Source: an uncultured Hyphomicrobiales bacterium
Lineage (GTDB): Bacteria > Pseudomonadota > Alphaproteobacteria > Rhizobiales > TMED25
Reading direction: 5' to 3'
Assembly (NCBI GenBank): GCA_905181735.1
Contig: CAJIYR010000010.1
Location: 24,475-88,474, forward strand
Length of the DNA stretch: 64,000 nt
Below, piece by piece: positions 59,253 to 64,000 of this stretch (its first letter is position 1; the number at the start of each line of letters is the position of its first letter). A program made the translations under genes and the position numbers. The notes under the pieces are model-generated. The model had not been told where the DNA came from. It did no database searches and saw only the letters and a list, made by a program, of their open reading frames with translations.

Positions 59253-60173
59253 TTGAATAATATTATTGAAATAGAAGATGTAGAAAAAATATATGCATCG
59301 GGCAATAAGGCTTTAAATAAAATTAATCTTAGCGTTAAAGAAGGAGAAATTTTAGCTCTTTTAGGTCCAAATGGAGCTGGTAAGACAACACTTATTTCTG
59401 CTGTTTGCGGTATAACGGTACCCACATCAGGATCCATCAGTGTTGGTGGATTTGATGTTGTTAAAGAATATAAAAGAAGCAGAAAGCTAATTGGTTTAGT
59501 ACCTCAAGAAATTGCCCTAGAACCATTTGAAAAAGTTATCAATACAGTAAATTATTCAAGAAATCTTTTTGGTTATTCACCCGATGCTAACTACATAGAA
59601 GGATTGCTTAAAAAATTATCCCTATGGGATAAGCGTAATTCTAAAATCATTGAATTATCAGGTGGGATGAAAAGAAGGGTTTTGATAGCAAAAGCACTCT
59701 CTCATAATCCAAAGATTTTATTTTTAGATGAACCCACCGCTGGTGTTGACGTTGAATTAAGAAAAGATATGTGGAGGGTAATCAAAGAATTGAAAAGTCA
59801 AGGTGTTACTATAATTCTAACAACGCATTACATAGAAGAAGCAGAAGAGATTGCAGAAAGAATAGCTATAATTAACGATGGCCAGATCCTTCTTACCGAA
59901 GAAAAAGAAACCCTAATGGAACGAATGGGTACAAAAAGGATAGAAGTAATAATAAGAGACAAAATAGAAAAAATACCTGACGAACTTCATAACCTCAATC
60001 TATTCATCTCAGATAATAAAAAGAAAATAATATTCACATACGACCAAAAAAGATCGGATTTAGATATATTAAAAATATTAAATTCTATTAAAAAATCAGG
60101 TTTAGATATTATTGATATAGAAACATCAGAAACGTCTTTAGAAGATATTTTTGTAAATTTGGTAAAGGATTAA
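59253..60173 (+). CDS. ABC-2 type exporter, ATP-binding protein
   Basis: ATPase of an ABC-2 exporter, 306 aa. Walker A LGPNGAGKTT, signature LSGGMKRRVLIAKAL, Walker B ILFLDEPTAGVD, H-loop ILTTHYIEEAEE, and a C-terminal extension of about 80 residues. The LFGYSPDA and MKRRVLIAKALSHNPKI patterns resemble the YadG/NodI-like group. The start is taken as TTG at 59253 because TTGGAG lies six bases before it; an in-frame TTG within that ribosome site is less likely. The permease gene follows 4 bases after the stop, so they form one transporter. Cargo unknown. Confidence 0.87.
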   Translation: MNNIIEIEDVEKIYASGNKALNKINLSVKEGEILALLGPNGAGKTTLISAVCGITVPTSGSISVGGFDVVKEYKRSRKLIGLVPQEIALEPFEKVINTVNYSRNLFGYSPDANYIEGLLKKLSLWDKRNSKIIELSGGMKRRVLIAKALSHNPKILFLDEPTAGVDVELRKDMWRVIKELKSQGVTIILTTHYIEEAEEIAERIAIINDGQILLTEEKETLMERMGTKRIEVIIRDKIEKIPDELHNLNLFISDNKKKIIFTYDQKRSDLDILKILNSIKKSGLDIIDIETSETSLEDIFVNLVKD

Positions 60174-60177
60174 TTGA

Positions 60178-60939
60178 ATGAATTTTTATGCCATTAAAGC
60201 GATTTACATATTTGAAATGTCAAGAACATTTCGAACTCTTCTTCAAAGTATTATATCACCTGTAATTTCAACAGCATTATATTTTATCGTCTTCGGATCT
60301 GCGATTGGTTCCAGAATGGAAGCAATTGGTAATATAGATTACGGAACGTTTATCGTTCCAGGATTAATTATGTTAACGGTTTTAATGCAAAGTGTATCAA
60401 ATGCATCATTTGGTATATATTTTCCAAAATTTTTAGGCACAATAAACGAGCTTTATACTGCTCCTGTATCGTATTTAGAGATTGTTATCGCATACGTCGG
60501 AGCCGCAGCAACAAAATCTATAGCTATAGGCTTAATTATACTAATTACAGCATTTGCCTTTGTTCCATTAAGCATATTACATCCTATCTGGATGCTTGTA
60601 TTTCTGATAATTACAAGTGTTTCATTTAGTCTTCTGGGATTTATACTGGGCATATGGGCAAAGAGTTTTGAACAACTGAATATAGTTCCTATGCTAATAA
60701 TTACTCCTTTAGTTTTTCTTGGCGGAAGCTTCTATTCAATAACGCTTTTACCGCCCTTCTGGCAAAATGTTACATTACTTAATCCTATAGTTTATCTAAT
60801 ATCAGGATTTCGATGGGCTTTTTTTGGAACTTCTGATGTGTCAATATTTTTTAGTCTAGTTGCAATTGGATGTTTTACAGGGGTATGTCTAATAATTATA
60901 TGGTTAATATTCAAAACTGGGTATAGAATGAAAATGTAA
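60178..60939 (+). CDS. ABC-2 type exporter, permease protein
   Basis: 253 aa, six predicted membrane helices. SRTFRTLLQSIISPVISTALYFIVFGSAIGSRM at the N-terminus, DYGTFIVPGLIMLTVLMQSVSNASFGIYF, and the C-terminal FLGGSFYSITLLPPFWQNVTLLNPIVYLISGFRWAFFG are diagnostic of the YadH/ABC-2 family. Paired with the ATPase gene 4 bases upstream. Family members export drugs, polysaccharide or unknown substrates. No outer-membrane partner gene is near. Confidence 0.88.
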   Translation: MNFYAIKAIYIFEMSRTFRTLLQSIISPVISTALYFIVFGSAIGSRMEAIGNIDYGTFIVPGLIMLTVLMQSVSNASFGIYFPKFLGTINELYTAPVSYLEIVIAYVGAAATKSIAIGLIILITAFAFVPLSILHPIWMLVFLIITSVSFSLLGFILGIWAKSFEQLNIVPMLIITPLVFLGGSFYSITLLPPFWQNVTLLNPIVYLISGFRWAFFGTSDVSIFFSLVAIGCFTGVCLIIIWLIFKTGYRMKM

Positions 60940-61010
60940 TATGGTTGTAACATTTTAAGAATACATAAGTTATAACAATTTAATTTATAACTTAATAATG
61001 AAATGCTTAA

Positions 61011-61763
61011 ATGATCATGGATAGAAAAACAAAAAAAAATATACTTGCTTTTTTATATTTTACTATATTAAGTTTTTTTATTTTTTTTATTTTTACCCAC
61101 TACTCAATTGAAGAATTAAAAAATTTTGAATTCGTTAATTACACAAAAGAATGGCTAACATCCTTTTCGCATGATAATATTTTCATATCATCGCTTGTAT
61201 TTATTTTATTTTGTATAATTTGGGTTTTTTTTCTTGGCTTCGGTTCTCCTCTAGCAATATTTGCAGGAATATATTTTGGCTCACTATATGGTACATTATT
61301 AACAGTAACATCCCTAACAGTTGGATCTACACTTTTATATATAAGTGCTAAATATTTTCTACCAAATAGAATTAAAAATATATTTTTAAAAAAATACCTT
61401 AACCAAAAACTTGTAAATAGATTTCATAATAATGAACTTAAATTTTTTATAATTTATAGATTTATCGCAGAAATACCATTTGGAATAGCCAATCTTATTG
61501 CCGTCTTTTTTAACATGAAAACTAAAAATTTTATATTAGGAACTTTTATTGGCCTTTTCCCATCAATATTTATACTATCATCAATCGGCGCAGGTTTAGA
61601 GACTGTTATTTTCAACCACGAAGTATTCAATAAAGAAAATTTTCCATCTATCCTAGAAATGCTAAAATCTAGTGAAATATATATTCCTTTATTATTTTTT
61701 ATAATTTTTTTAGTTGCAATCTATGTCTTTAAAAAACTTCTATTTAAAGAGAATAAAAAATAA
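61011..61763 (+). CDS. VTT-domain (TVP38/TMEM64 family) membrane protein
   Basis: 250 aa with an N-terminal helix (ILAFLYFTILSFFIFFIF) and a VTT/SNARE-associated core: FFLGFGSPLAIFAGIYFGSLYGTLLTVTSLTVGSTLLYISAKYFLPNRIKNIF, then IYRFIAEIPFGIANLIAVFFNMKTKNFILGTFIGLFPSIFILSSIGAGLE (quoted: FGSPLAIFAG, FGSLYGTLL, FIAEIPFGIANL). Related DedA-superfamily proteins move lipids or support membrane homeostasis; a specific role is unknown. ATG at 61011 and 61017 are both possible starts. Convergent with the nuclease-fold gene, 12 bases apart. Confidence 0.8.
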   Translation: MIMDRKTKKNILAFLYFTILSFFIFFIFTHYSIEELKNFEFVNYTKEWLTSFSHDNIFISSLVFILFCIIWVFFLGFGSPLAIFAGIYFGSLYGTLLTVTSLTVGSTLLYISAKYFLPNRIKNIFLKKYLNQKLVNRFHNNELKFFIIYRFIAEIPFGIANLIAVFFNMKTKNFILGTFIGLFPSIFILSSIGAGLETVIFNHEVFNKENFPSILEMLKSSEIYIPLLFFIIFLVAIYVFKKLLFKENKK

Positions 61764-61775
61764 ATATTTTATAAA

Positions 61776-62207
61776 TTATCTGCAATATCCTGGCAAAGGT
61801 AATAATTTAGATTCATCTGTTTCAAAATCAAGGTATTTCCCTTTTGAATATCTCTTGCAGTCTCTAGCGCAACCGTACCCAACTATTAGCTCTTGTAGGT
61901 TGATTTTTTGATCTTGTGATTTAACATAACAGGTACCAACATCTCTGTTATACGTCTTTTCCCCTGATAATGAACATAAAATTATCGGATGTTTCTTGAT
62001 GATATTTTTTACTATCTTTTTACAGATATCAAAAGTTACATGTCCTTTTTCTGCAGCGGAAATACCATTCAATCTAACGCGAATATTGCAAATATCAATC
62101 GTATCTGAATCAATTACCTGAACATCATCGTTAGCACATTCAATGTCATCAGCAATAGAAAATGAAGTAATCATAAGAAACAATATCACTGTAAATATAA
62201 TTTTCAT
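61776..62207 (-). CDS. Secreted SNase-like (thermonuclease family) protein, catalytic residues partly changed
   Basis: Signal peptide (IIFTVILFLMITSFSIADD) then a thermonuclease-like OB fold: VQVIDSDTIDICNIRVRLNGISAAEKGH and GEKTYNRDVGTCYV, NLQELIVGYGCARDCKRYSKGKYLDFE. Compared with staphylococcal nuclease, the Ca/catalytic site DGDT reads DSDT, the first Arg (RVRL) and second Arg (YNRD) are present, and the acidic pair of GIDAPE is replaced by GISAAE, keeping the Glu but losing an Asp. Eight or so cysteines suggest disulfides in the periplasm. The fold is clear; nuclease activity is uncertain. 143 aa. Confidence 0.75.
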   Translation of the reverse strand: MKIIFTVILFLMITSFSIADDIECANDDVQVIDSDTIDICNIRVRLNGISAAEKGHVTFDICKKIVKNIIKKHPIILCSLSGEKTYNRDVGTCYVKSQDQKINLQELIVGYGCARDCKRYSKGKYLDFETDESKLLPLPGYCR

Positions 62208-62414
62208 TTGAATATATTACAGCCTAGCAATCGATTGTCAAAAAACATATTCAATTCATAATTTCGTAATGATAAAATTTAATTTAATGGCAATAAAATA
62301 TTTAATACGTCTTGTTCATACATGTAAACTTATACAACTCTTGTGAAGCTAATGATTTATTGCAATAATACATTGCTTAATGAAATACACATTTAAGTAG
62401 AAAGGTTGGCTTAA

Positions 62415-62678
62415 ATGAAAAAACAAATCACCTTCATTGTAGCTGGGGCGTTAGTAGTTCTCTATATATTTAGAAACGAATACACTCAACAATCAGTCCT
62501 TGTTAACGATCAAGTAAAAATTGGAATAAAGTCTGACATTACAATTCGTAAAAACCGCTACACTAGAAATCAATGTATTTCTGCTGGTGGAGAACAATTA
62601 GTAGAAGTATTCCATGTTAAGGACAATACCGTAAAAAAAGAACCTTTGGTTGATAATTATCATTTAAAAGAATGCTAA
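62415..62678 (+). CDS. Small membrane-anchored protein of unknown function
   Basis: 87 aa. An N-terminal hydrophobic helix (ITFIVAGALVVLYIF, residues 4-18) anchors or exports it; the rest is polar with a basic stretch (TIRKNRYTRNQC) and two cysteines, C54-like and the last residue but none after (ends KEC). No family recognised. GAAAGG lies about 13 bases before the ATG. A hairpin terminator follows the stop, and the upstream 207 bp (62208-62414) contain no other gene. A real gene by its ribosome site, membrane helix and own terminator. Confidence 0.6.
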   Translation: MKKQITFIVAGALVVLYIFRNEYTQQSVLVNDQVKIGIKSDITIRKNRYTRNQCISAGGEQLVEVFHVKDNTVKKEPLVDNYHLKEC

Positions 62679-62688
62679 TTAAACAAAA

Positions 62689-62719
62689 CTAAGGCAATCC
62701 GATAAAAAGATTGCCCTAG
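62689..62719. terminator. Transcription terminator between two convergent genes
   Basis: CTAAGGCAATC (62689-62699) pairs with GATTGCCCTAG (62709-62719) around a 9-base loop, one A-C mismatch in the 11-bp stem, then CTTT on the plus strand. It lies between the stop of the 87-aa gene and the end of the coiled-coil protein gene. Confidence 0.65.
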
Positions 62720-62740
62720 CTTTAATAATAGTTAGCTAGT

Positions 62741-63802
62741 TTATTTTTCTTTTTTAGATTTTTTATCTGAATCCTTCTTATCAGTTTTAGATTTTTTATC
62801 TGAATCCTTCTTGCTTTCCTTAGATTCCTTATTTAACGATTTTGTAATTTCTTTTTCTGCTTTTTTTATTTTTTTATCCTGCTCTTTATTTATTTTTTCT
62901 AAGAATTTATTTTTTTGCTTTTCTGCATTATCCATTGCACGAGCAGCCGACAAAAGGAGCTTGTCATTCTTAGTTTCTTCTGCTTTTAATAACAAGGATT
63001 GCGCTTTCTCGTAAAACTTTGATTCTGTTTCATAGGCTTTCACAAGAGAGTTTATTTGTTTTTTATTATAATCATTATCAATGATATCACTTAAATCAGA
63101 GGAGCTTAACGCTAACAAGTTTCCTTTCTTGTAAACATTCTTTAAATTACTATCCAGTTCAAAAACCTGATCCTCCGTCAATAAATTGAATTGACTTTTT
63201 AACAAGCTAAGCTCTTCATTGTATGCATTATTTAATTCACTAACTTGATTATTAAGAAATTCTAACGCAGACAGACTCTCGCTATAGTTTTCATTAATGT
63301 TAAGTAAAGTATCTTCTGCGGTAGCAAGTTGTATGTTAGCTTCTATAATCCTGGCTTCAAGCTCGATTATAGCTGGATCTTCTTCTGATGACATAATATC
63401 AACTAGAGTTGCAATATTAATTTCAAACTCTAAGTATTCATCGCTATCTATTGGCAGTTCATTTAAAGCGGTAACAAGATCATTAAGTTCGTTGTCTAGG
63501 TTATCTTTATAAGCTATCAATCTTTGTTCAGATATTAGCAATTCCTGCGTAGCATTATTCACTTCATTTACTATAATATCAATCTCGTTAGATACGTTAA
63601 TTAAACTTTCTTCAGCCTCAAATAAAGGCACTTCATATTGTACGAGCTTTTGTTCAAGGTTTATTGTATCATCTGCAATGAAAACTTGAGTAATGTCATC
63701 ATAAATGTCAGCTTTTGATTCTGATGGCAATACAATCCCTATAAAAGCAAACCCAAATAGAATTAAACAAGGTAATGATAATATTTTATTTTTATACAAC
63801 AT
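62741..63802 (-). CDS. Secreted coiled-coil protein with lysine-rich repeat tail
   Basis: 353 aa from ATG at 63800-63802 (GAGG six bases upstream; an in-frame TTG four codons earlier covers that ribosome site). A signal peptide (ILSLPCLILFGFAFIGIVLPSESKA) precedes long heptad-rich helices (about 40-290) full of Leu, Glu and Asn, then a Lys/Asp/Ser tail of about 40 residues built from an 11-residue repeat. No family recognised. Extended periplasmic coiled coils of this kind bridge envelope layers or organise fibres, but nothing in the sequence proves a role. The DNA repeat at 62752-62812 encodes the tail. Confidence 0.62.
   Translation of the reverse strand: MLYKNKILSLPCLILFGFAFIGIVLPSESKADIYDDITQVFIADDTINLEQKLVQYEVPLFEAEESLINVSNEIDIIVNEVNNATQELLISEQRLIAYKDNLDNELNDLVTALNELPIDSDEYLEFEINIATLVDIMSSEEDPAIIELEARIIEANIQLATAEDTLLNINENYSESLSALEFLNNQVSELNNAYNEELSLLKSQFNLLTEDQVFELDSNLKNVYKKGNLLALSSSDLSDIIDNDYNKKQINSLVKAYETESKFYEKAQSLLLKAEETKNDKLLLSAARAMDNAEKQKNKFLEKINKEQDKKIKKAEKEITKSLNKESKESKKDSDKKSKTDKKDSDKKSKKEK
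62752..62812. repeat. Two direct repeats of 28 nt at a 33-nt period
   Basis: Identical 28-base copies at 62752-62779 and 62785-62812. The period of 33 nt is eleven codons, so the copies encode a repeated KKDSDKKSK-type unit in the C-terminal tail of the coiled-coil protein and keep its frame. Exact identity at the DNA level indicates a recent duplication, or a length-variable tail. Confidence 0.9.
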
Positions 63803-63845
63803 AGTAAACCTCAATTTTTAATATATTAATTTATATTTTTATGAT

Positions 63846-63858
63846 ATGATAATATCAT
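63846..63858. promoter_or_regulatory. Palindrome between the coiled-coil protein and the ArsR-type regulator gene
   Basis: ATGATA-A-TATCAT is a perfect 13-base palindrome 52 bases before the regulator ATG and 44 bases before the divergent coiled-coil gene ATG. ArsR proteins bind short AT-rich palindromes, so this may be an autoregulatory operator. The region is AT-rich, so chance is also possible. Confidence 0.35.
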
Positions 63859-63909
63859 TATATGAATATTACAATATGTAAAGAGAAACTTTAAAAAGAA
63901 AGATTTTAA

Positions 63910-64000
63910 ATGAAAGAGATGGAAGAAAATGCGTTAAAGGCGGCAAACTTCTTAAAAGGTATAGCAAGCCAACATCGATTAGTTATTCTCTGCCAATTAG
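63910..64000 (+). CDS. ArsR-family transcriptional regulator, N-terminal fragment (cut by window edge)
   Basis: First 30 codons only, beginning MKEMEENALKAANFLKGI and running to ASQHRLVILCQL at the edge. The pattern A-x2-FLK-x-IA-x3-RL-x2-L-C-x-L is the first two helices of an ArsR/SmtB winged helix. Cys28, in the place of the first sensing cysteine, suggests the BigR/SqrR/YgaV subgroup, which senses sulfide or persulfide and represses sulfide-detoxification genes. No second cysteine can be seen in the fragment. If right, it fits the sulfur cluster at 54802-57073, but distance is about 7 kb. AAAGA is upstream of the ATG. Confidence 0.7.
   Translation, partial: MKEMEENALKAANFLKGIASQHRLVILCQL

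Noticed and set aside
62288..62347. Nineteen-codon frame starting MAIKYLIRLVH upstream of the 87-aa gene
   Set aside because: No ribosome site, no coupling to a neighbour, and frames of this length are expected by chance.

Overview
The window is one continuous stretch of an AT-rich (roughly 30% G+C by eye) Gram-negative bacterial chromosome, almost certainly an alphaproteobacterium with a streamlined, marine-type genome. The reasons are gene content and order: dusB-ntrB-ntrC, a fused ispD-ispF, a pyruvate dehydrogenase E1-beta with its own lipoyl domain, separate nuoC and nuoD, and the run nuoA-N/birA/rnj/DUF1467/proS/lolC/lolD are all arrangements known from Alphaproteobacteria. Intergenic gaps are short, many genes overlap by 1-12 bases, and GTG and TTG starts are common. 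I cannot place it to genus. No rRNA, CRISPR array, insertion sequence, integrase or phage gene was seen.

Layout. 1-3706 (minus): nitrogen two-component system ntrB-ntrC behind dusB, with a possible ntrY start running off the left edge. 3817-5527 (plus): ispDF and cinA. 5516-14687 (minus): ratA/coq10-like, lipA, lpdA, pdhC, pdhB, pdhA, ftsB-like, eno, kdsA. This covers the end of glycolysis, pyruvate oxidation, lipoate synthesis and Kdo synthesis for LPS. 14734-22545 (minus): an orphan ABC ATPase, scpB, scpA, nagZ, a SPOR protein, argS, dgt. 22631-23755 (plus): erpA (apparently an AUU start) and xth. 23756-28504 (minus): valS, tolC, pcm. Two tRNA genes (Cys, Asn) follow at 28704-28906. 28955-31116: a VOC protein, a peroxiredoxin-like protein and a cysteine synthase. 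31120-51412 (minus): twenty genes, namely all fourteen complex I subunits followed by birA, rnj, DUF1467, proS, lolC and lolD.

The right end, 51652-64000, is the accessory part. It holds an EamA transporter, a glutathione S-transferase, a Sel1-repeat protein, then a sulfur/thiol cluster on the minus strand: periplasmic two-domain rhodanese, YeeE/YedE sulfur-compound transporter, a previously uncalled 52-residue membrane peptide with a C-x2-C-x3-C tail whose ATG overlaps the transporter stop codon, and a DsbA-like thioredoxin-fold protein. After these come a surface-adhesin-E-like protein, a succinate-semialdehyde-type dehydrogenase, an ABC-2 exporter pair, a VTT-domain membrane protein, a secreted nuclease-fold protein, two exported or membrane proteins of unknown function, and the first 30 codons of an ArsR-family regulator. 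The visible part of that regulator resembles the BigR/SqrR sulfide-sensing subgroup.

The best candidates for something undescribed are the coupled 52-residue cysteine peptide in the sulfur cluster, the palindromes upstream of that cluster, and the unusual translation-start contexts (AUU in erpA, and ATGTGA at the starts of four genes). All functional statements are from reading the sequence and family knowledge; no database search was run.
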